Part shown: piece by piece, positions 42,129 to 56,917 of the stretch
Numbering within the stretch: the stretch's first letter is position 1
Layout: each line of letters opens with the position of its first letter
Assembly: GCF_000090795.2 (NCBI RefSeq)
Contig: NW_003546254.1
Span: 178,806 to 242,805, forward strand
Source: Amphimedon queenslandica
Lineage: Eukaryota > Porifera > Demospongiae > Haplosclerida > Niphatidae
Length of the DNA: 64,000 bases
Direction: 5' to 3'
Notes under the pieces: generated by a model
The model's database searches: none
Seen by the model: the letters and a program-made list of their open reading frames with translations, nothing else
Told to the model about the DNA's origin: nothing
Program-made: the position numbers and the translations under genes

Positions 42129-44198
42129 TTACATTCCATATACCAGTATCTCTTTGTTGCTACACACATAGAGTGTTCCTTTTTTATCAAAAGCCAATCC
42201 AATTGGACTGACTCCTTTTAATGAAATACTACGAATGAACTCTCCCTCGCTCGTGAAAACTGAAATATACTGCCCTCCTTCGTTAGCAACATAGACCAGG
42301 TCACTACCATCAACCGCTATTCCGCTTGGAGTGTCAACCCCATTACCTGCAATGCAAAATGCAAATTTTTCATCAATCAAAAACTTCTGGATGCGCCTAT
42401 TCCCATGATCAGAGACATATATGGAGCCCTGACTGTCAATCGAGATGTGAGTTGGGTACTGAAACTGTCCACTGCTTCCTCCCATGCTACCAAAAGAATG
42501 TGAAAAGGTTAGATCAGGGTTGAGTACTTGCACGCGGTGGTTGCTTCGATCGGCTATATAAACAAGTTGATTGATTGGAGAAATGGCTATCCCGGCCGGA
42601 TAAGAGAAACGACGAGCTCCATTGCCTTCTTTACCTACAGATGCAATGCGTTGCCCACTCATATTCAACTTCTGTACTTTATCATTATCCGTTATAAGAA
42701 TGAAGTTGTCTTGCGTGATTGCTATGCCACGTGGATAAGAGAACTTGAGAGCACCACTGCCTCCGAATATTTCTTGTGAAGTACCAAACGTCATGACAGT
42801 GTGCGCCCAGTTATCCGTTACCATGATGCTCCCGTTGGATGTGACAGATACTCCCCAGGGATGAGAGAGCCCAGATATAGTGTATACTGGTGATATTGTG
42901 TCAAGGAATGGGCTGAACGGGATTAAGATTGATGCAGGCTCAAGCTCAACATTACAAGCATTGAATATTATTATGTGATGGCCATTGCTGAGTGGGCTAC
43001 ACTCTACCTCGTATACTCCAGGAGATGTTACTGAGGATGTTACTGTAGCTATGGTCTTCTCGCACTTGCTACGTTGCAGCAAATGGCAGTGTAAAGCTGA
43101 GAGTGGAATACTCAGTGGAGATGAATCTGGTCCCTCTAGTGTTACTGAAAAGGAAACTTTCTTGTCTTTGAGATATTTAACCGGACCAACATTCATTATA
43201 TTACTTTGCTTCAGTTTTGAGAAGGTGATGTGTGTCTCTCCAATGTGATTACTTGACGAAAGAATCTTTTCATCTTTGACAAGTGTAAGATCGGCTGTTT
43301 CTATTGGGCACAGCTCATTAAGATTGATATCTGCACTGGCTTCACTCATCCGTTCCATCAGTTGCTTCTTCCTGTTCAAGATCATCTCAGGGGGTTCATT
43401 TTTGAGGCTCTGTTCCACGTATTCTTGAACTTCATTTAAGACCCCCAGGGTCTTTTCAGCTGATTTCTTTTGAATTGTGATCACCTTTAGTTTCTCCTCC
43501 ATTGCTGCATCAACTTCCTCGACAAGTTGACTTGCTGACTGGCGGAGGTTACTGATTATCTCCTCCACCATTGCATGGATATCTTCCTTGATGCTTTCTC
43601 CTTGCTGCTTAATCTGATTCTCTCTTTCCACTAGAGCTCCAAATGCCTGCTTTGTGGCAACTGTTTTTTCTTTAACAGGGCTAAGACACGAGTTCAGTAT
43701 TCGACATTGTTTGTGATAACTATCAGCTATCAAGTCGTACTCGTGATCTCTGTGCTTTTGCTTAACACAAGTAAAGCAAACCATCATGTCACAAGTCTCA
43801 CAAAATGTATCGAGAGGCTTTTTATGATTGCTGCAAATGGCCACTGCAGACTGGGTGTGATCATTGCTGGTTTTCTTAGGAGAGTCTTCAATGTCTTCCT
43901 TATCCTTCAACTGGGAGTAGGTTTCCTTTAAATTGTTGATGTGAAATGCTACAGGGAGAGTAGATACTCCTCCAGTTAGTTTTACCTGAAGCCGACAAGA
44001 AGGGCAAGAGATGAACTCTTTATTCACGTCCCTTGACATCAATCCAAATAGACAGTCCTGGCAAAACGAATGCAGACAAGGTAGAGTCTTTGGATCAGTG
44101 TAGATTTCAAGACAAACCGAGCAGGTGAGCTGTTCCTCTAGCTTGGACAGAGCGGAAGATGATCGTCCCTTTTCAGCCATTACTGTTGGGAGAGTCAA
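42129..44198 (-). CDS. TRIM-NHL protein, intronless (689 aa; RING, B-box, coiled coil, filamin, NHL)
   Basis: Domains in order: RING C3HC4 (about 26-68: CSVCLEIYTDPKTLPCLHSFC .. CPSCR), B-box 2 (about 119-157: CSNHKKPLDTFCETCDMM .. HRDHEY), coiled coil (about 160-285), filamin-type Ig (about 320-430) and NHL beta-propeller (about 435-689) with repeats starting SHPWGVSVTSNG, SYPRGIAITQDN, SYPAGIAISP and QYPTHISIDSQG. This is the TRIM2/3/71 layout. RING predicts E3 ubiquitin ligase activity; NHL propellers can bind RNA or protein. All zinc ligands appear present. Met7 (44180) is an alternative start. Lack of introns and the general expansion of this class in basal animals argue for a lineage-specific paralogue, so no vertebrate name is given. 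Confidence 0.9.
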   Translation of the reverse strand: MTLPTVMAEKGRSSSALSKLEEQLTCSVCLEIYTDPKTLPCLHSFCQDCLFGLMSRDVNKEFISCPSCRLQVKLTGGVSTLPVAFHINNLKETYSQLKDKEDIEDSPKKTSNDHTQSAVAICSNHKKPLDTFCETCDMMVCFTCVKQKHRDHEYDLIADSYHKQCRILNSCLSPVKEKTVATKQAFGALVERENQIKQQGESIKEDIHAMVEEIISNLRQSASQLVEEVDAAMEEKLKVITIQKKSAEKTLGVLNEVQEYVEQSLKNEPPEMILNRKKQLMERMSEASADINLNELCPIETADLTLVKDEKILSSSNHIGETHITFSKLKQSNIMNVGPVKYLKDKKVSFSVTLEGPDSSPLSIPLSALHCHLLQRSKCEKTIATVTSSVTSPGVYEVECSPLSNGHHIIIFNACNVELEPASILIPFSPFLDTISPVYTISGLSHPWGVSVTSNGSIMVTDNWAHTVMTFGTSQEIFGGSGALKFSYPRGIAITQDNFILITDNDKVQKLNMSGQRIASVGKEGNGARRFSYPAGIAISPINQLVYIADRSNHRVQVLNPDLTFSHSFGSMGGSSGQFQYPTHISIDSQGSIYVSDHGNRRIQKFLIDEKFAFCIAGNGVDTPSGIAVDGSDLVYVANEGGQYISVFTSEGEFIRSISLKGVSPIGLAFDKKGTLYVCSNKEILVYGM

Positions 44199-44368
44199 TA
44201 GAAGACTGGGGGCAGGTCCATCCAGTGGAATTCATCAGTTTGGACAGGCTCCAGTGCAAATAACTTAAACACCAACAATAACTGAGAAGCTAATGCATAC
44301 AGGTAAGAGTAGTCAAGATATATTTTTTATTAAATAAAGTGTCTAATATTTTAATGCAGCAAAGAATA

Positions 44369-47327
<2,959 letters not shown>

Positions 47328-47593
47328 TTTCATTAATTAGCCACACCTTTACTTTGACCTTTGTAAAAATCATTAAAGCAAAAAGGTCAGATCTCTCACG
47401 CAATTTTATGTTCTTACATTAGTTTAGATGCATCTCTTTCGCATCAATTGTTTGGGTTCAATAATTATTGTTAGTTTTAAGATATACACCATGGCTGGCT
47501 GCCTCTAAACCCATTATTCAAAATTAATAATAATAATCATTACGGAGTACATATACACATAAATCGTCCCACAATCCGCTATCCTCCCAACCC

Positions 47594-50500
47594 TCAGTCC
47601 TGCTTGACAGCTGCATATATGCGCCGGATGAAGAAGTAGGTGGCATAGAAGCCGATGGTACCAGTTAGGAGCCAGAAACCAGTCACCATTACTGTAGTAT
47701 AACCGAAATACAGTAGAGTTGGGATGAAATCTTCAATCTCCAACTAATTAGGAGGGAGAGGGAGAAAGAGGGAGGGAGGGAGAGAGAGAGAGAGAGAGGG
47801 AGAGAGAGGGAGAGAGAGGGAGAGAGAGGGAGAGAGAGAGAGGGAGAGAGAGGGAGAGAGAGAGAGGGAGAGGGAGAGAGAGAGAGGGAGAGAGAGATGG
47901 CAGTACTTTGAACGTAATGTTAACCTCGATCTCACCTTTGTAAAATAATATATAATGGCATAAGCAAAAACATAATAGCTAGGGGACCCTGAGATGAAGT
48001 ATGACCTCCACCACCAATGATAGTTCTAAAAATAAATAAAAATAAATAATAATAAAATACACTGTGGAAGGAGGAAAGGGTTGGCCTACCTCAGCACAAA
48101 GCTGGAAGTAAGTCATAGCAATGGCAACTTCAGCACAGGCGATGATTAGAATGACAAACACAAGATAAAGAAAACCAAATAAGTAATAAAACTGATTCTC
48201 CCAAATAGCCTAAAAATAATACATGATTTAGTAAAATGGTGTGACATACATTATATTATAAAGAATCAAGATATATTTTTCGATGAAACACGTACCCTAG
48301 TTATGAGCAACTTTAAAAATTTCTTTAAAATCCAACTTTGATCGGAATCAGCTCAAAATTGATAGTCAGTGTAAAAATGTAAAAATTACACCAAAGGAGA
48401 TATCTCTCCTAGCAATTTTGATAAAATTTGGCTCAAGACAATTCTAGCCATTGCTTTTTCTAAATTAGCTCGTTTTAAGAATGCTCATAACTCAAAAATT
48501 ATCAGTCGGAAACAGCTCAAACTTTCTACAAACATGTAGCATAAAGACATCGATATAAAAAACATTTATGTCAAAAAATGAAACAAAAATTGGGGTGACT
48601 TTTTTGAAAACAAGAAAAGACTATAATCCATGGTCTTTGGCCCCATTTTGGAGCAACTTGAAAAATTGGTGAAAAATCCAATTTTGATCAAAATCACCTC
48701 AAATTTTTTTTACAAAACATAAAAAACATGTGCATACATGTATGTGCATATCAGGAAAAACTAAATGCATGTCTAACCATTTTTGGGAAAATACCCTGTA
48801 CTGTACACTATAGTTGACCAGAGTTTGGAGCAAATAACCATCAAATACTTGTACTTGTACTCATTCCACTTACTGAAAGTATAAAGAATAGCTCTACAAA
48901 GATGGCCCCAAATGGAAGGATCCCGGCGACAGTAGAGCTAAGGAAAGGGCTGAGATACCAGGGCTGGTCGGGGATCTGTCGGGGGATCTGATTGGTCCGG
49001 ACCGGGTGCTCGTAAGGCTGCTTGCGATACCCGAAATAAAACCCGATAAAAACAAGAGGAAAGGAAATACCAAACCAGAGGAAGAGGAGAGCAATCATTG
49101 TCGTGAATGGAACCTGGTGAGAGGACACATGGTGTAAAATTAGAAATTAAAAAACGAAATTATATAATCATTGTTAGATCTAGAAATAAATTTTGGAAGA
49201 CCAATAATCTAACTAAAAAATGGAAAACTCCCCTTCTAGATCCAACAGTGAATTAATAATTAATGTTCCTTACCGCTCCAGAAGAATGCTTGCCCCAGAT
49301 GAAGAAGTTCAATAGAAATCCGATACCGAAAATAACAGAAGGATATAGCACTGCAGTCTATCAAAATGAAGTTTAGTATATCTCAGTATACCTTAGTAAA
49401 TCCCAGTAAATTAGCATTACGAATTACGCAGGCACATAAATGCAGTTATTAGTTTTTAATTTGTTTTAAACTCACTAAAGTGGCCGCCATCTTCCACTCA
49501 TTCCCTTTAAGTGTTCTGAACATTCTAGCGGCGTGATAGCCTGATATAAGCCTAATAGAGCAACAATAATAATAAATAATAAGATCATGGATTATAACTG
49601 CATGGTATTTACAAATTTCTGTTTTACTACTAAAAGATGCATGTTTTGCACTGAAACAGGACATGTACATGAGAAAAGTTTTCAATAGGGTACACTTGAA
49701 GGACTCAACATTACAATAGTACAGTATAGCCACACACACTCCTAGCTCTTACCCCATAAACATGAACAGGACAATACTAGCAGTCAGTAGTGCACCACGA
49801 CTAGCAGGACTTAACATACCAAACATTGCAAATGCTAAGGGAGAGAGAGAGAGAGGGAGGAGAGAGAGAGGGGGAGAGAGAGAGGGGGAGAGAGAGAGAG
49901 AGAGAGAGAAGGGGGGGAGAGAGAGAGAGGGAGGGAGAAAGAGAGGGGGGGAGAGAGAGAGAGAGGGGAGAGAGAGAGAGAGGGAGGGAGAGAGAGAGGG
50001 GGGGAGAGAGAGAGAGAGGGGGGGAGAGAGAGAAGGGGGGGAGAGAGAAAGAGGGGGGAGAGAGAGGGGGGGGAGAGAGAGAGAGAAGGGGGGGGGAGAG
50101 AGAGAGAAGGGGGGGAGAGAGAAGAGAGAGAGAGAGATGAGGTGAATTAAGACAAATATACAATGTACTAGCGTAAAATAAACTGAAACAAGCAAGTACA
50201 TATACACATACGTAACTAATAACAAATACATGTACATGTACATGTATGCTAATCCATACCTAATATAATCAGTAACATACAGAAGAGTTGTATACCAGAT
50301 CCCAGACACCCAACCAACAGTGTAGGATATTGAGGTGGTCTAAACACATCACCGTGAACTAGCTTCCAGCCAGTTTCCTCCAGTGTCTCATCCTATTAGA
50401 AATATACACAGACCCTTTAGTTAGGTGTCTATAATAGGAGCTTACCATCTCTTCATCCCTCATGTTGTATCTAGCTATGTCCCTCCTCAGTGTACGTATG

Positions 50501-52340
50501 ATAATGAGAGCCAGGATACCTTTAATGATAGAGATCAGGTGACTATCACATGACAGAAACAACAACACAAAGACTACCACGAGTACCAATGATGACAAAT
50601 AAAGCACAAATTTATCACATACTGTAGCCGCACAAAATTTTCAAATTTTGTGGAATTTGCAATGGTTTGCTAAAACCCACAAAATTCATTTAATAGGGTA
50701 CAAGATGGCAGGCAGTGAAAATAAAACGTGTATAATAGATTTTTGGATAAATTAATGAAATCTACATGCATGTACGTCTCTCAAAAAATTTACACAGTAC
50801 GGCATTTGATATCACTAAAGTCACAATACTATCACATGACTATCACATGTTTGCTCACCTGTCAGGAAGAGTACAATGGCCACCGAGTTACATATAGCAA
50901 ACCAGTGGATCTGAACATCACTCATTCTGAGGTAAGTGTCCCAGCGTGACGCCCACGCTACATCACTGGCTTTGAACTGAACACTGAATGTGAATCTAAC
51001 TGAGTTTTGAGCTATGAGAAAGTAAAAGTGACATTTGTACATGCTTTGACTTGTTTTAGATCTCTCTCTCTCTCTCTCTCTCCCTCCCTCCCTCTCTCTT
51101 CCTTTACTTACAGTCTTTCTTTATCTCCATTGGTGAAGGCTCTCCTTTAGAAGAGAGGGCACACAGGACCTTATTACCCTCAGCTGTTGTAGTCATGGCG
51201 TCCATTGCAATACTCTGGGGCTCAACCTCAAAGCCAACAATACGATAAGACACTTCAATCATACTCCTAGGGGGGGAGGGAAGAGGGTGTGGTTTATAAT
51301 TACTGACTCTGCCTACCTTTGAAGGCGATGGTAAAGGACAGTTATGTAGAGGTGATTGTTGATGTATGCCTTGTTGGAAGATATATAACCAAGCTTGAAT
51401 CCATCTTCATATTGTAACTACATTATATATAAATTATTAAGGGAGTAATGACTAATGTAGTTGTAGTATTTGATTGTAGAAGCCAACAAAATGAGTCTAA
51501 CTAGCTATTAAGTTATAAACTTACATCACCAGTCTTAAGATTTTTAAAAACAGAAGCAGCTGGAAGGTTATCAAGCAACCTATTATCAATATGATAGTTA
51601 GCTTTTATGTTTTTGCGAGTTTCTTACATGTGAAGTGTGTACTCGTCGCTGATTCTCTCGTAAAACGCGTTTGACTGCTTTGAAGTGAGGGACTTTTCAC
51701 ATAAAACCTGACAACTGACCTCATTGAGCATAGAAAACTGGAGAAAGAGGAAAGAAATGAACATGTAATGAGAATGGAAAACACACATTATCAGTAAAAA
51801 AATGAGACTTAACGAGAAGAATAAATTAAAAAACTATTATGTATACAAAGTAAACTTTTATATTATTATTTGTTATTATTATTATTGTTGTTGTTGTTAT
51901 TTTATATTGTAACATTATTTCTCATTATTATCATTTTATTATTATTATTATTAGACGCTTTACAAGTATAAAAGTATAATACTCACATTGTATAAAGTAT
52001 TGACAATCCTGTCCCCTCTTAGTACCTCCCCCAAATTGAGTGTCTTGTAACGTATCGTGTCTTCACTAGGAGAGCAAAACGGGAGGATATAGTAATCATA
52101 AGGAAGCTGGGTCTTTATGCTCGTCATTGACATCGCCTAGTGTATATGATAAGAAAAATCGTTTTTGGGGGATCAAAACTCAAAAGTCACACAAAATGTA
52201 CATAATAATAGAGATACCTTGATATCTAGCGCCGAGCCTTCTTGAAACTCTGACGGAGCTACTCCTGGTATGTAGAACCCTCTACAGAAGGAACACATTC
52301 CTAAGAGACAGAGACAGAGGAGAAACATGTAGGGCGCCAT
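47594..52340 (-). CDS. TM9SF4: Transmembrane 9 superfamily member 4 (631 aa, 16 exons)
   Basis: Exons 52340-52218, 52136-51987, 51737-51628, 51579-51525, 51417-51317, 51266-51112, 51011-50859, 50519-50446, 50392-50260, 49834-49753, 49551-49476, 49357-49274, 49113-48874, 48209-48090, 48025-47936 and 47743-47594 total 1896 nt in phase (human 642 aa). A signal peptide ([21 protein letters not shown]) leads into [14 protein letters not shown], the lumenal EMP70 domain with [14 protein letters not shown] and [18 protein letters not shown]. Nine membrane helices follow, with [32 protein letters not shown] and [20 protein letters not shown]. The C-terminal KQD fits the family's COPI-binding Golgi-retention tail. 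TM9 proteins sort membrane proteins with glycine-rich helices. Several introns carry GA/CT tracts at splice sites. Confidence 0.95.
47751..47897. repeat. GA-rich tract
   Basis: GAGAGAGG tract immediately downstream on the plus strand of TM9SF4's last acceptor (47744-47745). On the coding strand it is an extended polypyrimidine tract spanning nearly the whole intron. Confidence 0.95.
48285..48835. repeat. ~185-bp repeat, diverged units
   Basis: Family blocks GAGCAACTTTAAAAATTTC, TTTGATCGGAATCAGCTCAA and CTATAATCCATGGTCTTTGG recur about every 180 bp. In TM9SF4 intron 13, which has no other content. Confidence 0.75.
49840..50138. repeat. GA-rich tract (~300 bp)
   Basis: Longest GA tract of the window. 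It ends next to the TM9SF4 exon 10 acceptor at 49835-49836, so on the coding strand it is a 300-nt CT tract before a 3' splice site. Confidence 0.95.
50621..50804. mobile_element. MITE-like element, probable CCGTATAGCTGG-end family
   Basis: Left end ACTGTAGCCGCACAAAATTTTC; right end mirrored by AAATTTACACAGTACGGCA. Weaker match than the other copies. In TM9SF4 intron 7. Confidence 0.45.
51059..51100. repeat. CT tract
   Basis: TCTCTC/CCCTCCC tract. On the TM9SF4 coding strand it is purine-rich and lies about 12 bp past the exon 6 donor. Confidence 0.9.
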
Positions 52341-52492
52341 TTTGAAAGTGTACGTTCTCTAATTAAACGAAGAATAATTACATAGAAAAATTGAAATTTA
52401 ATTTTATACGCATGCCCCACAAAAAATAATTATTAATTTTTAAAATTTAAAACTACATTTTTAATTATTAGTATTATGACATAAATGTGACA

Positions 52493-55119
52493 TCAAATCA
52501 TCATATTATGAGTTGGTTTCTTCCCAGGCCACGCCTCCTTGGCATATTTCTTCTTTCTCGGTACTTCCGAGTCCTCAAAAATATCCTGAGAAACAGACCA
52601 AGTTGGTTGAACTGAAGACGTGGCCTTTGAATTCGCTTCAGTTGCTTCAGGATTTTCAACCGGAGGAGCTAAAAAATCATAAAATATAACTGCATGATAT
52701 ACCGTATAAGTGGTTTTTTCAAGCTCGTAAATTTCGCAAATTCTTTCCTGATTTGTGAAAATAGAATCTTCAAAAATCAATTTAATACGGTACCTACACG
52801 GCACACGTGGCAGAATTCGCAAAACTAAAATCAGCGAATTGGAATTTTTGTAGATTTTGTGAAATATAATTCCCTCAAAAAAACCACTTATACGGTAGTA
52901 ATTATTAATGAGGAGATACCAGCTGTTATCCCACGAGAAAGGACAGAGGAGAATGAGAGGGTCCCACGACTAGAGGAAGGAGAGAGTAAAGACCCGTCAG
53001 GATAAAGTTGAGAGGAAGACGGGGGGAGAGGGTCAGTGGGTGAGCTCAGAGGTTGAGTGAACGGATGCCTCTTTGAAGAAGTAGGAGTTAATGGAGTGCT
53101 TCCTTCATCGTCATCACTGCGAGTTCGCTATATTAAGAAATAAATATTATCATTGTTACAATTTGATGGACAAAAACTACAATAGTCTTTGCTCTTTTAA
53201 AAATATGGCCATAACTTGAAGTATTTTAGCTCAATCTTTTTACATAGCATAAGGATATCAATATGTATCAGAAAATTTAATTAAAATTTGGGGTGATTTC
53301 GGAGCCATTTTTTGGAAAAAGCCATGGGCTATAGCCTTGGGTATTTTTCAGATTTTTGACATTTTCTTAAAATGGCCGTAACTTAAAAAATTGAAGTCGG
53401 AATCACCTCAAACTTTCTACATAACATAAGTACATCAATATGTATCAGAAAATGTAATAAAAATTTGGGGTGATTTCGGAGCCAATTTTTGGAAAAAACC
53501 ATGGGCTATAGCCTTGGGTATTTTTCAGATTTTTGATGTTTTCTTAAAATGGCCGTAACTCAATAAATTGAAGTTGGAATCAGCTCAAACTTTCTACACA
53601 GCATAAGTACATCATTATGAATCAGAAAATGTAATAAAAATTTGGGGTGATTTCGGAGCCATTTTTTGGAAAAAACCATGGGCTATAGCCTTGGGTATTT
53701 TTCAGATTTTTGATGTTTTCTTAAAATGACCGTAACTCAAAAAATTGAAGTCGGAATCAGCTCAAACTTTCTACATGTACATAACATAAGGACATGAATA
53801 TGTATCAGAAAATATATTAAAAATATGAGGTAATTTTTTGCAGTCATTTTTGAAAAAAACTATGGGCTATAGCCTTTATTTTTTTCTCACAAAAAATTTG
53901 CTACTTTTTAAGGCTTAGTTGTAATTATTGCTGACATCACACATGAACATGTATGAAGGAATGGATCAATCATAAAATGATGGATACCTTTGCTGGTATG
54001 ACGACTGAAGATTGAACAAGGTTTCTAAATCTACCAACAGATGGATCAACATCCTCTAAAAAAAGAAAGAGAGAAGGGGATGATCTTTGAAAATTAAATT
54101 CCTTTTTAAACTGCTCAAAATCATTATTGTTAGACAAAACCTTATGCTTTAGTTACCAGGATTAATAATTTCTTCAGTTTCGTTGAAAGAAACTGAGCTA
54201 GACTTCCTCTGTCTCTTCCTTGAGAGAGATGCCTCTTCGTTAATTCCAATGGTACTAATCTGCCGATTATGAGCTGTGTTGTATTGCGTAATATCCTAAA
54301 GGGTGTGGTCAAATAAACATGCAGTGGGTGTGGTTATGTGTAATTAATTAACGCACATCAACTTCGTTGTCAAGATCAGCAATACCTAAGAGTGTCCCTC
54401 CCTCTCCTTCTCCCCCTTCCTCCTGTAAGAGCGATACCTGCTGAGGTTTCTCCCTATCAAAAACTATAGACCACACCCATTAAAACATGGCAGTACCTAA
54501 GAGTGTATTTTCTTGTTGAAGCCCCAAAAGAAAAGGTGCAGTCTTCAAGTAACTGCTGAGGCTTCTGTGCTTCTAACTGCATGCTACCAACAAATGAGCC
54601 ATGAGCTGGAAAAATAATAAAATGGACTTTAAAAATGTGACATTGCTGTTCATAATTTTACAAAAGGGGACAAGGACATAAAAAAATAACATAACAGAGA
54701 TAGTCATTGATGACAAAGATAAATATTAATGAACCACTTATTATTATTATTTTTATTAAATTATAATAATTGGTAAACCTGATCCAAGGTCAATGAGAAA
54801 TGGTCTGTTGAGGTATTTGTGATGCACTAATGCTGCATGTACTCTAGAACAAGACTGATGGTGAAGAGGGAAATCGCACACGTCAGTGTTACGACCAAAC
54901 AAGTAATACTCCTTGTCATCTATAAGGAGTTTCTAAGTGAAGGAGCAGAATGACTCAGGTACAAGGGTTATTTTTAACCACCTGTAGGACAGTACCGTTC
55001 TTGACTACATCCAAATGAAGGCCAGGCTTAGGAGGTCCAATCCTACAAACAAAATTAAGTTCTAATTTGTAGAGGAGTCATTTTAAATACCAATCTGGTG
55101 GCTTGAACTCGGAAGACAT
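52493..55119 (-). CDS. PPP1R8: Nuclear inhibitor of PP1, NIPP1 (346 aa, nine exons)
   Basis: Exons 55119-55091, 55042-54982, 54932-54779, 54605-54497, 54453-54357, 54295-54157, 54055-53988, 53127-52920 and 52668-52493 sum to 1041 nt in phase (human 351 aa). The FHA domain covers about residues 14-118: PGLHLDVVKNG, YYLFGRNTDVCDFPLHHQS, CSRVHAALVHHKYL, AHGSFVG and FSFGASTRKYTLR. The PP1-docking region contains SSVSFNE, matching the RVxF motif neighbourhood (human SRVTFSE); here the Arg-Val is replaced by Ser-Val (SSVSF). IINPEDVDPSVGRFRNLVQ and the terminal KKKYAKEAWPGKKPTHNMM match NIPP1. NIPP1 targets PP1 to phosphorylated splicing and chromatin factors in the nucleus. Confidence 0.95.
52701..52896. 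mobile_element. MITE-like element, best-preserved CCGTATA-end copy
   Basis: Ends ACCGTATAAGTGGTTTTTT and AAAAAAACCACTTATACGGT are near-perfect inverted repeats, 196 bp, flanked by TA on both sides, in PPP1R8 intron 8. TA flanks suggest Tc1/mariner-type insertion. Confidence 0.8.
53160..53890. repeat. Tandem array of ~178-bp repeat (CATGGGCTATAGCC variant)
   Basis: GGCTATAGCC cores at about 53327, 53503, 53681 and 53864 (176, 178 and 183 bp apart) with TTTGGGGTGATTTCGGAGCC and CTCAAACTTTCTACA blocks. Fills most of PPP1R8 intron 7. A subfamily of the ~185-bp repeat. Confidence 0.92.
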
Positions 55120-55376
55120 TTTATTTTTAATAACTAGTAGGGACACTCCCATTAGTTAATTAATCGAAAAAATGGATTTTGCATGAACTGAAACTTAAAT
55201 TTTTCATGAACATTTCAGTGTAAGAGAACATGCAGAAGATGAATTTGCTCTTTGCATGCACAATAGCTACTGAAAAAAATTCTAAATCTATTATAAATTC
55301 AGTATTGATAACTAAAACTAATAACTAGTCTAGATGTTTCATAGTGCTAAACAAAAATCTGTTCAATCATGCTTTA

Positions 55377-56693
55377 TTAGAAAGGGAGCTCAACGTTGTC
55401 CAGCTCATTTTGCAGCACATCCGTCACCTTGGGCATCACAATATCATTTAACCAAGGAGAAATGACTTTTGCAGCTGCATCCATGAACTGCGAGGCTATC
55501 CAAGAGAGAGGGCCAAGACCAGAGATATCAACATGTACATCGGGATCTGAACTAAACCCGATGCTCTCTATTTTTCCTTTCTTGTTCGATATTTTGATCT
55601 TTCCGCCAATGCTGAAGTTACCGATGCTAACACTCCCAGATCCCGAAATATGAATAGGAGTCAAGGAAGCTGACCAATCCCCACCACCATGAACAGAGCC
55701 AGCCACACCAATTTGGAAAGCTAGCGAAGGTGGAGAAACTGAAAGGGTAACTGGCCCGGTACGAACAAGATGCGAGAGTCCGAAAATCTGAATATCGTGA
55801 AACCTTGCACTTCCACCAATGTGAATATCAGGCATGAAAGGTATACCACTGCTGATACTTTTACTGAATGAAGTTTCAGCATCTTGGTCTACTTTCCATG
55901 GATCGTAACCTTGTGATAACTTAAAATTGACATTTGCAAGTATTTTATCAAAGACGCTGTCCATGTTACCAGTGTTTGCTTTCTCACTGATCAGGTCAAA
56001 CTGTGGACGGCAGAAAGCTTTTGCCATGATGGGAGGTTTATCTGCCATTGCATTACCAGCAGTTGGTAGTTTCTTCAATTCGTCATTTATAAGAGCTTGC
56101 AACTGATGTTCCATAGCACCTGATAAGACTGGCTCTACATGCTTAAATACTCGTCCACCAATACTGTTGATCAGACTATTGAGAGTCTTATCAAGATTCC
56201 CTCCTCCTTCAAGGCCTGTTAATTCTGCATGAACACTTTTGAAATCAAAGCCAATTTTTTCCACTTCCATTTTGGTCTTCATTAAATCTATGCCAAAATT
56301 GTTGCCGACTTTCATTTTAATATTCACAGAAACTGTGTCAGCTTTTACTGTGAAGTCTCCATTGCCTTCCAGTGGTACGACAAAGATTGCCATGCCATTG
56401 AGCTTGTATTTACCAGTGACCTTGAGGGTTTTCACAACAGCTGTGGCTGAGACTTCAAGTGTTGCTGGATTAAATGATACTTTGCTAATATTAATTGCTG
56501 AGAACCCGTGGATTGCAACATCACGAAAGTATGCTTTGAAATTTACATAAGAAGTACCTTCCTCAAAAGCAAGCTTTCCAATATCTAGAGGATCAAGTGG
56601 AGGCACACCCAAAGCAGGGATGCCATCTTTCATATGTGCCTTTGCATTTTGCAAGACCTCATTCAAGAAACGCATATAAGAGCTGGAAGACAT
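55377..56693 (-). CDS. TULIP-type lipid-binding protein, JHBP/BPI-like (438 aa)
   Basis: A single long exon. Residues about 20-200 resemble the takeout/JHBP half of the TULIP fold: GIPALGVPPLDPLDIGKL, FKAYFRDVAIHGFSAINI, VSATAVVKTLKVTGKYKLNG and DFTVKADTVSVNIKMKVG. The pattern is alternating amphipathic strands with few cysteines. Residues about 240-430 look like a second such module (HDIQIFGLSHL, GPVTLSVSPPSLAFQIG), so the layout may be BPI-like tandem modules. TULIP proteins bind lipids in a hydrophobic groove. No signal peptide precedes Met1. A 3' splice site (TCTTCCAG) overlaps codons 2-4, so an upstream exon may supply a leader, but none could be confirmed. Ligand unknown. Confidence 0.62.
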   Translation of the reverse strand: MSSSSYMRFLNEVLQNAKAHMKDGIPALGVPPLDPLDIGKLAFEEGTSYVNFKAYFRDVAIHGFSAINISKVSFNPATLEVSATAVVKTLKVTGKYKLNGMAIFVVPLEGNGDFTVKADTVSVNIKMKVGNNFGIDLMKTKMEVEKIGFDFKSVHAELTGLEGGGNLDKTLNSLINSIGGRVFKHVEPVLSGAMEHQLQALINDELKKLPTAGNAMADKPPIMAKAFCRPQFDLISEKANTGNMDSVFDKILANVNFKLSQGYDPWKVDQDAETSFSKSISSGIPFMPDIHIGGSARFHDIQIFGLSHLVRTGPVTLSVSPPSLAFQIGVAGSVHGGGDWSASLTPIHISGSGSVSIGNFSIGGKIKISNKKGKIESIGFSSDPDVHVDISGLGPLSWIASQFMDAAAKVISPWLNDIVMPKVTDVLQNELDNVELPF

Positions 56694-56917
56694 GACAGCA
56701 AAATCAGGATTGAAATTAAAATAATAGTCTACATCTATGATAATTTATAATGTAGCTTTACAAGTAATCACCTTGGCAAGTTCAGGTAATTGCATGGAAG
56801 TTTACCTGTAGATGTTATTTTTAAGTTGGCAGTTACCATAATTAACATGACACTTTCACAGTTTCATTGCTTGACATAAGTTATGCAAATTCTGCTTGAA
56901 AGCATTTACCTATCCAG

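Noticed and set aside
49762-50309. Long repeat-rich frames on both strands
   Set aside because: They cover the 300-bp GA tract in a TM9SF4 intron; only the 82-bp exon 49834-49753 is coding.
51525-51530. Donor GACTG|GTGATG for TM9SF4 exon 4
   Set aside because: Gives a wrong phase; the donor five bases on (GAT|GTAAGT) joins [10 protein letters not shown] in frame.
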